Shown: in pieces, positions 33,118 through 46,100 of the stretch
Numbering within the stretch: position 1 is the first letter of the stretch
How the letters are laid out: each line of letters opens with the position of its first letter
Assembly: GCA_002914845.1 (NCBI GenBank)
Contig: JXTC01000245.1
Span: 54,922-118,921 of the forward strand
Source of the DNA: Trema orientale
Lineage: Eukaryota; Streptophyta; Magnoliopsida; Rosales; Cannabaceae
DNA length: 64,000 nt
Direction: 5' to 3'
Notes under the pieces: generated by a model
Databases searched by the model: none
Told to the model about the DNA's origin: nothing
The model's input: the letters and a program-made list of their open reading frames with translations, nothing else
Program-made: the position numbers and the translations under genes

Positions 33118-34702
33118 GCTACTTGCTGCTACTCTACTCACTCACAAAGCAAACCAAAGCGTAAACAGAATATATGTGTTTGTTATCCTTGAAGAAGGGA
33201 TAAGGTCGGAAACGGTATATTAGCAAAACAAGGTGTCGTGAAGGGTATATCTGCAACTGAAAATGTTGACATGGTGCTTTTAGCAAATTTGATTTTTTTT
33301 TTAAAAAAAAAAAATGCTAAAGGGGAAATGATATGTTGCATATGGTAGATTTTGTCCAATTTATGTACTGTTGATTAATAGTTTGACATTATAAAAGGTT
33401 CCTGAACGATGGTTTTGTTTTCGAGATTACACAAGCCCCCCTCTTTTTTTTTTCTCCCTTTTGTTGGAGAAAAGAAGAGGAGGGGGCGAACAGCGTGACA
33501 ACTTTTTCTGGGTGTGACCAAAAGAGTTCTAACTTCGTTCAAGAATGTCCCTCAAGACCCACGACATAGGGCGTCACTATTGAACGATAGAGTAAATTAC
33601 CCGAACTCCATCTGAATAACTAGCAAGAACGGTATCCTGAGGTGTGGAGGACAAGGCACTGGGCTAGCGGCAGCTTAGTACCTTACATTTAAAGACCACA
33701 GAAGCTTTTAATTGCACATATATGAGTCTGGCTGCAAGGAGAATTTGATGGTAGCTACATTTTCTCCCAACACGGAGGGTTTTGAATTCGAATCTTCTAG
33801 TGACTGATTTCACACATTTGGATCTATGTCAACCTTATTTATGTGAATTTTGGCAAGTAGTAGTATGTTTTGAAGGGAAGTCAAATGAAATTAATTTGTG
33901 AAAAAATGCTCAACTTGTCAATCCTCTTCATTAAAACATAATACTTTTAATTTTTTTTCCTCCTTTTTTTTTTTCTTCTTTTTAAATGCCAGAGCTACCT
34001 AGAGAAAACAAGCTGGCTCGGTCATTCTGTGGGCAGCAGCCTAGACCTAGTTTTTCAAGAAGAACACATGAATAGAACTACAAACATATAAAAATGGTTA
34101 TGATAAAGCTACATCAAGCCACAAGATCAAAGGGTGAGGACACCGCACGTGTAATGTCAAGTGGGCTTTTGCATTGCAAATTATCTTTCATAACAAATTA
34201 ATGTATTCATGTAAGATGTAAGATTAACGTGAGACTCACACTGATCAATGATTATGATAATTCAATTTATTCTCGACACAACTAATCCTAATACAGCTCA
34301 AAAGTGAAATTATAAAATGTCTTCTTGAAATTAGTTGAAATACTTGCGTTGAATTATAAAAATATGTTGTCTCCGACAATAGGACATGTAGTTCGTATTT
34401 GAGAAGCAAACTGTACTTTAAGACGAGAAAAACTACGTGTAGGTCGTATTTGAGGAGCAAACTGTAGTTTAAGACGAGAAAATCGACATGTAGTTTGTGT
34501 ATGTATATATTTATGTATATACACACCCCTCAAGTAAAGCTGTAGAGCTGTAAAGCCTCTGATCTAATGGAAGACTATTGTCCACTCCTGGCTATAATTT
34601 TCAAGCGTAGACTACCCGACTCTTCTTGACAACCATCGAATAGCATTGTTGATGATATGATTTCTTAGAATTTAGCAAGAAAAGAAGATGAACTTTAGCA
34701 AA
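33118..34702. other. Intergenic, no gene seen
   Basis: The part just right of 33117 is the presumed promoter and leader of the small minus-strand gene. The rest has homopolymer runs and no supported coding region. A box-B-like string (GAATTCGAATCTTC near 33786) was noticed but has no other SINE features. Confidence 0.5.
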
Positions 34703-34735
34703 TTATTATTATTATTATTATTATTCACTACAAAA
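34703..34735. repeat. (ATT)n microsatellite
   Basis: About ten ATT units abut the left end of the CACTA-type MITE. Because the target-site duplication is ATT, the exact left duplication cannot be separated from the microsatellite. Confidence 0.85.
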
Positions 34736-35039
34736 AACTTTATTTTTAATGACAATAAAAATTGTGACTAAAAATAAAAAATTTGAGTTATAAAAAGTCC
34801 GTGACTAAAAATTTGTCATAAAAATGACAATTTATTGTGACTAAATGTACCATTAGTCATAACAAATTTCATGATTATAAATAAAAGGTCGTGATTAAAA
34901 ATACATCAGTGACAACTTGTTACTAAATGTCAATTTTTATTCATAAAAAATTATTAGTTGTGATTAAATATCACTTTTAGTAAAAGACATTTGTTGTGAC
35001 TGAAAAGTTTATCACTAAATATTGATTTTTTTTGTAGTG
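34736..35039. mobile_element. CACTA-type MITE
   Basis: Begins CACTACAAAAAACTTTATTT and ends TTTTTTTGTAGTG, the hallmark termini of CACTA (En/Spm) elements. ATT lies on both sides, fitting the 3-bp target duplication of this superfamily. The interior has many GTGACTAAA-like motifs and their reverse complements, as expected for subterminal repeats. At 304 bp it has no coding capacity. Confidence 0.85.
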
Positions 35040-38000
35040 ATTGTTGGTTTTGTCGTTGTTGTTGTTTTTAGTAAACAAATTATTATATTTTAACAATTTT
35101 AAATAACGAAACCAAACTGGTACCAAAAAAAAACACACACACAGACAACTTTTGTCACAATTCTTTTATTCTTCAAATTAGAATTTCAACGCAAAAAAGG
35201 AAAAGTCAAATATGTCATTTTAATTTCGAGTCGCCAATTTAGTATCTGTCCAATTCTCCAAGTAGGCAATTAATTGATTTTTTTTCCCCCTTCTAAGGGC
35301 CACATTGAGTAGTTGCTTTGAATTGAATTACAAGTCCGAAACAACTAGTCAGGCCGGCTGCGATTTATTCAAGAGTCGAAATATTTAGGTCCCTCAACTC
35401 TTTAAAATGGATTATGGAAATACACAAAACACTGCTTTATAATTTAGAAACACTAAAGAAATTTATGGTGTTTAGCTCATGACATTAATAAAACTGTCAA
35501 ATTCACATGTAAATTTTGTCATGAGTCTCACACTTTTATTTACGTATGCTGAGAAACGTAGATGTTCCATAACATGCTGGTTAAATGCTGGTTAGATGTT
35601 CCAATGTATAATAAATAAAATTATGAGAAGGTTATAAAAGACTACAAAGTATGTAGATTTTAAACCTAGTTTGATAAAAAATGGAACTCTAGAACTAATA
35701 GAAAATTTGACCATTTGGAAATAAGCATTATTAGATGTTTATATAGATCTCGATCCACGCCACACATATCCGAGTTTGACTATAAATTCACTCGTTAATT
35801 TTTTTTTTCGTTTTTCTATTAATTTTCTAAGAAGAATTTTTATGATTGCATTGAAGCATAGAATGAGCCTTATTGCACGAACCAAAAAAAAAAAAAAAAA
35901 AAAAGAGGCAAGAAAAAGCAATTCGATTTCAATTAATTAATTAATTAATGCGTGCACGTCTAGATGCAACAACTCCTTTACGAAAATAATTAGTCTCCTA
36001 GCACGCATATTAAAATGAGATGTTTAACCTTTTAAAGTAAACATAAAGGGCCAACAACGTCTAGCCAAAGAACATTGAAAGTGCTTTTCAACATTTTTCT
36101 AAATTCAGCTTCAGAAATCTGGTTTGATTCTTCATGTTCGTTAAAACTAATTGGTTGCTTTGGGACTAGCATTGTAACATTATAAATGGTACATATCCGA
36201 ATTCATTTTAATAAGGACTCGCCATTGTTTGTTTTGGGCCATTCTTCCGTTGCATCACTTTTATGTTATTTTAACCATAATGCAATCTCCCATAACACAT
36301 GTTCTTGAAAAGATGAGACTACTAAATATTTGAGATAGCTATTAAGAAGAGCTCGCATATCCAATCACTGATCGAGTTTTCAATTCATATATTGTTTGCG
36401 TAAAAATCGACTTTGAGTATACAGATAAATCATAAAAGTAAATTCCCACCAGATTAGAGACATCGCTAGCGGTTTATCAAAAAAAAAAAAAAAAAAAGAG
36501 ATCGCTAGCTGACGATTAATTTAAGATTGATTGTAGCCATTAATTGAATGATTATCCAAATTTTTTTAACAATTAGCAATTGAATTTAGTTTGTCAAAAT
36601 TATTTTGAATATTTTTCTTGAGAAACCCTAGCCAGTCTCAATTATAATTAGTTGTACACCTATTAGAATAAAACATAATTAGTCCCTCCATAAAGAGGTA
36701 TTGGATTCGAATTGTTACCTTTGCTCTAGTCGGAGGTTGAAAAAAAAAATAAAAAATTCTCAACTTCTGACATCTCCCAACCGCTTAGAAATGATTATCT
36801 CGAGAAATCTTGATATGAACAAAACAACCTTCAACAAAGTCTTTCATATTCTAATGAGTTTTTCTAAAATTTGCAATAAATTAGCAAATAATATTTCACA
36901 TCTTATAGAATGCACATGATCCTTAGGCACATAGTGATGAGCAATATTATACTATCACTAACATCTTAATTTAAGATTTGTATCTATAGTGTAAGGGAGA
37001 AAAAAGGTAAACTGCAAAAACCCTCTTTCTTCAAGCCAAAGAGAAAAAAAAAATATATCATATCCTAAAAAATTTGTTGAAGCATCCAATTATAATTAGC
37101 TAATAGTTGCCACCGCTACTACTACACCCTTCCAATTTGATATAATGTTGGGATCAGGGGTGATTTTAAGGAAATAAGGAAACATGGGTGGGCCAAAGTG
37201 CAATTTCGATAAAAGTGGAGAATAGAATTAGAAAGTAATGTTTACCAAAAGAGAGAGATCGAATGTCTTAATCGGCCTAAGAAAGACACAGTCCGAATCG
37301 TCATGCCAGCATCGCGCATTTGGAAGGGCGGTTTGGTCGGTCGACTCTGGCCGCCCCTTTGCTACCAAAAAGCCCATCCTTCTTTTTTCTTTAATTCAAT
37401 GACCAAATAGACCTTCCTTTTGTCTCAAATTATATCAAATAACATTCTTGGAATTTTCTGTTCAAAAAAAAAAAAAAAAGAAACGTTCTTTGGAATTTTC
37501 AAATGGGGTCGGTCTCCAAATACAATAATAATGTTGAGGTATTTTCGAAATAATATTTTTTTGAGAGGAATGTATATAGTTCTTAAACGCTTAAATTTAA
37601 TCATATCCAATCCTTCTTGTGAGTTGTGATCACTTTTTTCTTAATATATATTTAAGAAAATTATGCCATTAAATGACAAGATCTATTTCCTTCGTCTTTT
37701 TTTTGGGCCTAAATATTTCTTTTTTTTTTTGTTTGTTATTGTTCATTTTTGTTTTATGCACTGAATTCGCATTACATTGATTGGAATGATGCATGCTCAC
37801 GTCTAAACTGTTAATTATTTACTGCTTTTTTTTTTTAAAGGGAAATATCATCTACTATTAGGCTAATATTTCATTTACTTTTAATTATTTCACTTATTCC
37901 ATACATTTTTTTTATAGTAATTTATCCATGCAATAAATATGATGAGTAATATAAAGTGCCAACTCTTTTGTTTCACACTCATTTTCAACTAGTATATTTT

Positions 38001-38640
38001 ATTAAAGGGGCGTTTAAAAGAATGACCAATTTATAAAATCTTTAAGAAAATATTCGTTGATAACAATTTTTTTTCTAAATAATAGAACTGCCAAAAAAAA
38101 ACCAATTTTTTTTCTAAATAATAAAACTGCCAAAAAAAAAAAAAAAACCAACCATCAAAAGTGCCCCTCAACCTAATATCCTCTTAAAACTATTCACTCA
38201 AATCTGTATTTTACTATCTTTCTTTGAAAAGGAAACAAAATCTGTATTTACCAATTCGAGAAGACAAATCTCAAACCCGCTTGCCAAATCACCAAGTGGA
38301 ATTAAAAATTTGAGAAAAATCATTAGAATATGTATAATAAGTTATTCCTCAAATTAATACAAAAACTAACCAAATATAAAATAAATTTAAATATTCTCTC
38401 ATCTTTCACTTCACATCTGTGGATCTCACTGCTCTACTTATTTTGAGGACCAATAGTTAAGCATGCAAACTGAATTTGTCCACTGGTGTTATTTCCGCAA
38501 TTAAACTGAAATCTAGGGGCAAACTTTTAGCGACGTCTCAAAGCGCACCGTTTCCAACTCAACCATCCATTGATTGGGCAACAATGGGACCCACATTAGT
38601 GTGTCCCCACAAGGCACTAAAGTGGGGCTCATAGTGGCAC
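35040..38640. other. Intergenic, no gene seen
   Basis: AT-rich sequence with long A and T runs (for example 35883-35904, 36478-36497 and 37464-37479). Open stretches are short, of low complexity and unlike known proteins. No repeat boundaries could be defined. Confidence 0.5.
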
Positions 38641-38653
38641 ACCCAGACCCAGT

Positions 38654-38659
38654 TATATA
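38654..38659 (+). promoter_or_regulatory. Possible TATA box of the coiled-coil gene
   Basis: TATATA in CCAGTTATATACAGACTTGG lies about 150 bases before a strong splice donor (CTCAG/GTAAGC at 38810/38811). This fits a promoter followed by a non-coding first exon for the gene whose ATG is at 43142. It is inferred only. Confidence 0.35.
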
Positions 38660-38684
38660 CAGACTTGGAATCTCCTCTCCATTC

Positions 38685-38810
38685 TTGTTCATCATCCCAA
38701 TCTCTAATCCCATTTTTTTTCCGTTTCTCCATTTTTCTAAAACAACAATTTTCAAAAACGCTTCCACAAAAAGCTAAAAGGAGAAACAGAATCAACTTTT
38801 GGTAACTCAG
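38685..38810 (+). other. Possible 5'UTR exon of the coiled-coil gene
   Basis: CT-rich leader-like sequence ending CTTTTGGTAACTCAG/GTAAGCAG. It would splice to the acceptor TTCACAG at 43137, four bases before the ATG-containing exon (ATG 43142). That gives a 4.3-kb leader intron containing two MITEs. The start is approximate. RNA data are needed to confirm it. Confidence 0.42.
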
Positions 38811-39469
38811 GTAAGCAGTTCACGATTCTCAACTCTTATTTTCGAGTTTATTTAAACTTTTAAAAGTACTATGTTTGATTTGATATAATCTAAATCCGAG
38901 TTTTGGCTTTGCAGTTCTGTTTTCAGAAACTGTTTTCTGTTTTTTTGTTTTTCTGATCCAGAAAAATACGGATTACTTTACAGTGGAGAGAGAGTTCTGT
39001 TCTGTTCTTGTTTTGTTAGCATCTATGTATGTATGGTGATGTTTTATAGTCGGGTATTTGTTATATAGATGATGATTTTTTCGGAAATTCAGAATCTGAA
39101 TCTGCCATTTTCGTCTTCATTTTCATTTTCATTTAAATTGATGTGTTAGAATATCTAATCGGGTTTTTGATCTTCAATTTGGTTTTGTTGAATTGAATTT
39201 GATTTTGAGGAATCATATTTCTATATATGATCAGAAAAGGTCAGCAACCCTTCTTTCTTTCTCTCTGTTGCTTTTTTCTGTTTTTTGTTTTCATTTTTCT
39301 TGTTTTTATAATATTTGATCACTAAATCCCCAGATAGCATTAATTTTCTGCAAACAACTTTATTTGCTTTCTCAATTAAAATATAAAAGAACAACCCCAC
39401 CACAGCATCTTTTGCTCTTTCTTTTTTTTTTTTCTTTTTTCTTTTGGAAAAATTTTAAAATAATATAGA

Positions 39470-39826
39470 GGCCGTTTGGTTCGCCTATTTTATTCCATTG
39501 GAATGAAAAATTCATTTGAATGTGTGTTTATTTCAACAACTCTAAATTTTTCATTCAAATGGTCTTTTGGAATAAGTGTTTGTTTCAACAATTTAGTTTT
39601 TCCATTCAAATGGTTCATCAGTCACATCAATTATTTGAATGAATTTTTGTGTTTTGGATGAGAATGGAAGAGAAGAAGTGTTTTTGAATGGTCGATTCCA
39701 ATACTTCCATTCTAATTATAACCTATTCCATTATTTTTTTCATTCAAATGTCTTCCATTCTAATTATAACCTATTCCACAATTTCTATTCAAATACACAC
39801 ATTCAAATAGACGAAACAAACGGGCC
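39470..39826. mobile_element. MITE with GGCCGTTTGGTTCG ends
   Basis: Left end GGCCGTTTGGTTCG and right end CGAAACAAACGGGCC are inverted repeats. The inside repeats CATTCAAATG, ATTTCAACAA and CCATTCTAATTATAACC motifs. AATATA occurs on both sides (39462-39467 and 39827-39832), a possible target duplication separated from the left end by two bases. A partial copy in the other orientation lies at 771-985. The superfamily is uncertain. Confidence 0.65.
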
Positions 39827-42403
39827 AATATATTTTGATCAACAAATTTGTAATTTTTTGTTTTTGAAAATGAAATCAGTCTTGCGCAATTAAATTTCCA
39901 TTTTTTTCTGGTTCAATATACTTAGATGGTTTTTGGGTCATTTTATTACAGACCTTGAATATTTTTATTTCCTACTTACTATTTTCTAGCGCGTACTTCT
40001 TTTTCTGCTTGGTCTTGACACCTGCTTTTCTTTTTTGGAAAAAACAAAATAAAGAAAAAAGTGGAGTGGAGTGAAGATGGGAAAAAGTCGAAGCAGATAG
40101 TAAAATAAAGGCTCCGACAATCTCAAAAATCACATCAAAATATAATCAAAGTTAATCGTCAGCCTAATTATTATTCAATTTGAATAGGGTACTATTAATA
40201 TCTGTTTTATTTTGTCTTTGTGCGTTATTACAGAATATCAGGTTGTAATTATGGTACTGCTGATTTTTATTTTTATTTTTTTATTTTTATAAATAGTTAA
40301 AAAGAGGGGGGGCGGGGATTGCTAGCTGTCCACCGGCTTAACTTAATGAGAAAGCTAATAATATAGGAATTCTTTTCACTAATTAAACTAAACAAAAAAA
40401 AAAAAAAGTAAAAATAGAAAGAAATAAGAGAGATGGGTGCCTAACTTATTCGTGGGCTCGACTCAAATGTGTAACTTTACTTATTTATTTTATGCAAATT
40501 TAACTTTCAATGTGTCCAATGACAGTCTTAGTTCGATAATTCCAATATAACTACAATTTTTTTTAGCTACATGTAATTTTTTTTCTTCTTAAATATGATT
40601 TGAGAAATTAAATAAAATTAATTGTAGAGGCATGAGCATGCAAAAGGAAGTGCTGTCCTGTGTGTTAATTTGTGTATAGAGTAGATTTGAACAGAATAAT
40701 TGTTGGGCCCCACAAATTAGATGAGATCAGAATTTGACATGAAAACTTCACGTGGTGAGGTGAGATCTACCTATTAGTCGTGAAGGCAGTACTCATTTTT
40801 TTTGGATACACATATGGGTCTGGTTGTACTATTGCATGCATATACCAAAAATAGTAATTTAGAAAAAAGAAATGAAACGGATAATAATAGAAAATTTCGT
40901 TCGAGTATAAAATGTGCTTTTTTTTTTTTTTTTCCCTTTTCTTTTTATGAAAGTAATAAAATGGCTATAATAGGGGTACAATATGTATATTAATTAAAAG
41001 GGGCCAAAGGCCACAACCCCATGTTGTATTAGTGGTCCATGTAATTAATGGCCTCTACATCATTTGTTCCCTCACTCCTTTTATGCTTAATTATGTTTAT
41101 ATATTCCTTGTGCTTTTAAAATCATTTATTTGTGTGACTTCATAAAAAGCAAAATAATTTATTTTTGTGGAAGATGTTAGAGATAATATTGAAGGCTATG
41201 GTCATCATTTAGACTCTCAAGTTTATTTTATCATTTTCAAAACATTATTATGAACTTTTAAAAGAAACAGCTATTTATACATCTCTACAACCTATAAAAA
41301 ATAATAATAATAAAGAAAAGAGTTTGAGGAAAAAAGAATAGGAGATTTTTTTCTTTTTTAAAAGAAGTAATTACTACCTTTAAAAAAAAAAGAGTAATTA
41401 CTACGCAGAAGAAGAATCTAAATTCCTGTGAGCTATGATTTTGATGGGCTACCATTATGAAAGTAATAGACAGCGTCTCTTTGGTTACCACGTCAGGGTC
41501 CTTTGTTTTTATTGGCACACATTCCAAATGGTCATGTCCTCTCCACTAATCAAAATAAGTCTTGTACCACTGGCATCTTTAGTCAATTACATACTTGCCC
41601 TTTTACCTTGATTTCATTTTCATGTGTATTTTCTATTTATTTATTTTTTTTAAAATTCAATAGTTTAATATTTTTTTTTAATATCGGTTTTTTATATTAA
41701 ATTACATAAGATCAATATTGGATCTCATACCGTGGACTTCATCAGAATTGGTCCACTGTAACATTGGTGTCATGGTACTGTTATCATGATAAACCATCTG
41801 GAACAAGTTGCTAATTGGGAGGTTTTTTAATAATGATGTTATCGACTATTGACTATTTAGGAGCTTGTGAAATAGTAATATTTTGGTAAATAATTGTTTA
41901 TGAAATGCCATGACTTCTAGGATTTGTTCTTGTTGTAGTCAGATACTGAAGTCATTGTTATTGCTAGAAGCTCATATTTGATCGACGATGGTTTGATCTC
42001 ACGTTAAATACCATCTTTTGAAACACACTATTGCGATGTATGTCAAAATGTAACTAATATCTATCAGACTCAATGGAACTATGTGACGGGAACCAGAATG
42101 GAAATTACATTATATATTATTGTTATTATTAAGGATATTGTAGGATTATAATTAGGTTTCATTGAAATTTGTATTATTAGAGATTTGGTAGGATATTGTA
42201 GGATTATGATCAGGTTTTATTGAAATTTGACTTATTACAGATTTGGTATATTTTAAATTATTAGATTTAGTTTCCTAATTGTTTTTGCTTTTTTTTTTTT
42301 TTCCCCAATTGTGTTTATTTACTTCTCAATATATAGGCCTAGATGTTTGATGATAGGAATTATCAAATTGTTCAGATTTTCTCTCTAAATTCTTCTCTTT
42401 GGC

Positions 42404-42952
42404 CATATTTGGTGCGTCTTATTGTATTATATTGTGATGTATTGTATTAGACTGTATTATTATTCTATTATAGTACTATGTTTAGTTTTGCATTTGTATT
42501 AAGATGTTGTATTAAAAAATTAATTTTGAAAAATACTATTTTCAAAAATTTACTTAGAAAAATACCATTTTCAAAAAATATTTAGGAAATTTCCACTTGT
42601 AAATTACCACTTTTAAACACTTTTTACATATAAATTTAGAAAAATACCATTTTTAAAAATTAATCTATAAAAATACCACTTTTGAAAAGAATAAAGTGAT
42701 GTGACAGAGAAAGTGATGAGAGAGAATTTAAGAATAAAAAAAGTGGGGAGAGTGAGTATTATATAATACTATGCTAAAGTTAAAATTATGTAATACAGCG
42801 TTATACGGACCTTTTATTTGTATTAGATAATACTCTCCGTATTGTATTAAATTTTAATGTCGTACTAAATAATACAATACAAAAACACAACCAAACACAA
42901 TATTATGTTTAATTAATACAATACAGAGTCTTTATATAGTGTACCAAATATG
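42404..42952. mobile_element. MITE-like inverted-repeat element upstream of the coiled-coil gene
   Basis: Left end CATATTTGGTGCGTCTTATT and right end GTACCAAATATG are inverted at the first 10 bases. Subterminal tracts TTGTATTATATTG / AATACAATAC are repeated in both orientations. It ends about 190 bases before the ATG of the coiled-coil gene. I found no clear target-site duplication. Confidence 0.55.
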
Positions 42953-43141
42953 AACTTTCTCTCTTATATTCTCACTTTATTGCACCTCACTATTATCACC
43001 ATTTTCTTGTTTGTCTTTCTATGGTATTTACCAATGCAAAACTCAAGGGAGTTTTCGCCTAATTTAGCTTGAGTTTCCATATCTAAGTATATTACTTGTC
43101 TACAATTCATAACAATCAATTTTCGCAACATTCACAGCAAA

Positions 43142-46100
43142 ATGGATGAAGAGACACAAGTGAGTTTGGAAATTCCGGTGACAAAGTCTGCCGATGATGC
43201 TGACAGCAATATCGATGCCATTAAGGTAACCACATGCTAATTCTTCTGACTTCAGCCATTATATGTAATTTGTTGATGTAATGTATGCGAAACCTTAATT
43301 GCCAAATATTAAATTCATTGACATTGGATTCATGATTTGGAATCTGCCGAGTGCATAAGGGTATTTACTAATTTTCTTTGAAATTTGTAGAAAGTTGAAT
43401 ACTAATTTTCATGAGCATATTTTGCAGGTAGTAAATGGAGACCTACAAGCAGTAGAAAAAGGAGTAAAGAAAGAAGAGGAGGAAACCATCTTGGATGATG
43501 GTGAATTCATTAAAGTTGAGAAGGAATCGCTCGATGTCAAGGATGGTTCGCATACGGTTGAAACAGAATCTGCGGAGGAAAAGTCACTTGTTATTGAGAG
43601 GAGCTCAAGCAATTCAAGTAGAGAATTACTAGAGGCCCAAGAGAAGGTGAGAGAACTCGAGACTGAGATCGAAAGATTAGCTGGAGTGTTGAAGCACTCG
43701 GAGTCTGAGAATTCTCAGCTGAAGAATGAAGTTTCTACTACAATGGCGAACCTGGAAGAAAGTGGACAAAAGTATGAGGAGCTTGAACTTAGTCATAAGA
43801 AGTTGCAAGAGCAAATCATTGAAGTTGAGGAGAAGTACAGCTTGCAGCTCAATACGTTGCAAGAGGCGATACAAGGACAAGAAGTTAAGCACAAAGAGTT
43901 GATTGAGGTGAAGGAGGCATTTGATGGTCTCACCCTTGAGCTTGAAAGCTCTAGAAAGAGATTGCAGGAGTTGGAGCAACAGCTAGAGAGTTCGGCTTCT
44001 GAGGCTCAGAAGTTTGAGGAGCTTCACAAGCAAAGTGGTTTACATGCTGAATCTGAGACGAAGAGAGTGTTGGAGCTTGAGAGACTGCTCGAAGTGGCGA
44101 AATTAAGTGCGAAAGAAGTGGAAGATCAGATGGCTTCTTTGCAAGGAGAACTCAAGGGCTTGTATGACAAGATTGCCGAAAATGAAAAGGTTGAAGAAGC
44201 ATTGAAGTCCACTGTGGCAGAACTTTCTTCAGTCCATGAAGAGCTGGCGCTTTCGAAATCCCAAGTGTTGGACCTGGATCAGAGAGTTTCTTCAAAAGAA
44301 GCAGTCGTCAACGAACTGAGTCAGGAGTTGGATCAGAGAAAAACTTTGGAGTCTCAGCTGAAGGAGGAGATTATAGCTCTTGAAAGCTTGGCTTCTTCGA
44401 CCAAAGAAGATCTTCAAGCAAAAGTTTCTGAGTTGGAAGAAATTAAATTGAAGCTGCAAGAGGCAGCAGCAGCCAGGGAGTTGGTTGAATCTACAGTAAA
44501 ATCACATGAAGCACAGGCCTCTGTTGTTCAGGAGGAATTGGCTAAAGTGATTGATGAAAAGAAAGCTCTTGAAGCAGCTGTGGCCGATCTGACTGGTCAT
44601 TCAGAGCAGTTGAAGGAGGTATGCAAAGACCTTGAGGACAAACTGAAGCATTCTGATGAAAATTTCTCCAAAACAGATACTCTTTTAGCTCAAGCTTTGT
44701 CTAACAATGCGGAGCTCGAACAGAAATTCAAGTCTCTTGAAGCGCTTCATAGTGAATCAGGAGCTGCTGCTGCAACTGCTACTCAAAGGAGCCTTGAGCT
44801 CGAGGATATTGTCCAATCTTCCAATGCAGCAGTAGAAGAGACAAAATCACAATTGAGAGTGCTCGAAACACGCTTTATAGAAGCAGAAAAAAGGAATGTG
44901 GAGCTTGAGCAACAGCTAAACTTGGTAGAACTTAAAAGCAATGATGCTGAGAGAGAACTGAAAGAATTCTCCGAGAAAGTGTCACAACTCAATGCTTCAT
45001 TGAGAGAGGTTGAGGAAGAAAAGACACAGCTGAGCGGTCAAACGCGAGAATATCAGGAAAAGGTAACCGAGCTGGAATCTGCCTTAAATCTGTCATCCTC
45101 CAAGAATTCAGAACTTCAGGAGGAGTTGAAGATTGCCTTGGCAAAATGTGCTGAACATGAGGATAGAGCAAGTATGATTCACCAAAGGAGCATTGAACTA
45201 GAAGATCTGATACATGTGTCTCATTCAAAATCAGAGGATGCTAGTAAAAAGGTGAGTGAATTGGAGTTGTTACTTGAAACGGAGAAGTATAGAATTCAGG
45301 AACTTGAGGAACAGATAAGCACCTTGGAGAAAAAGTGTCAGGATACTGAAGCAGATTCAAAGATATATTCTGACAAGGTATCTGACCTTCAATCTGAACT
45401 CGAGGCATTTCAAGCAAGAACAACAAGTCTTGAAATTGCATTGCAGGCAGCCGATGAAAAGGAAAAGGAGTTAACCGAAACCTTGAATTTAGCCACAGGT
45501 GAGAAGAAAAAGTTAGAAGATGCATCAAGTAGCACAAGTGAGAAGCTTGCTGAAGCAGAAAATTTATTAGAGGTCTTGAGAAACGAATTGGGTCTGACAC
45601 AAGAGAAATTGGAAAGTGTTGAAAATAGTGTCAAGGCTGGCGGGATGAGAGAAAGTGAGATAATAGAGAAGCTCAAATCCGCAGAGGAGCAACTCGAGCA
45701 ACAAGGCAGACTAATAGCGCAAACAACTGAAAGGAATTCGGAACTTGAACTATTACATGAATCTCTGAAAAAAGACTCGGAGATTAAAATCCAAGAAGCG
45801 ATAGCAAATTTTACGGATAGGGATACTGAGGCGAAATCTCTATTTGAGAAACTGAATATTCTTGAACAAGAAGTAAGGGTTTATCAGGAGCAGATTGCAG
45901 AAGCAGCTGGAAAATCTGCATCCTTGACGGACGAATTGGACCAGACTTCAAAGAAACTGGCTTCTTTGGAAAGTGAAAAAGAAGAACTAAGAGGAAAGAT
46001 CTTAGAAGCAGAAAATAAATCATCACAGTCTTTCTCAGAGAATGAACTTTTAGTACAGACAAATGTTCAACTCAAAAGCAAGATTGAAGAACTTCAGGAA

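Noticed and set aside
33640..33860. Possible SINE with a GAATTCGAATC box-B-like string
   Set aside because: No A box at the right spacing, no tail and no target duplication.
38513..38795. Minus-strand frames of about 80 codons
   Set aside because: No similarity to known proteins, and the plus strand better fits a promoter and leader exon.
45241..45676. Minus-strand frames of 88-119 codons within the coiled-coil gene
   Set aside because: They are antisense shadows of a long, repetitive Glu/Leu-rich exon; codon bias of the plus strand explains them.
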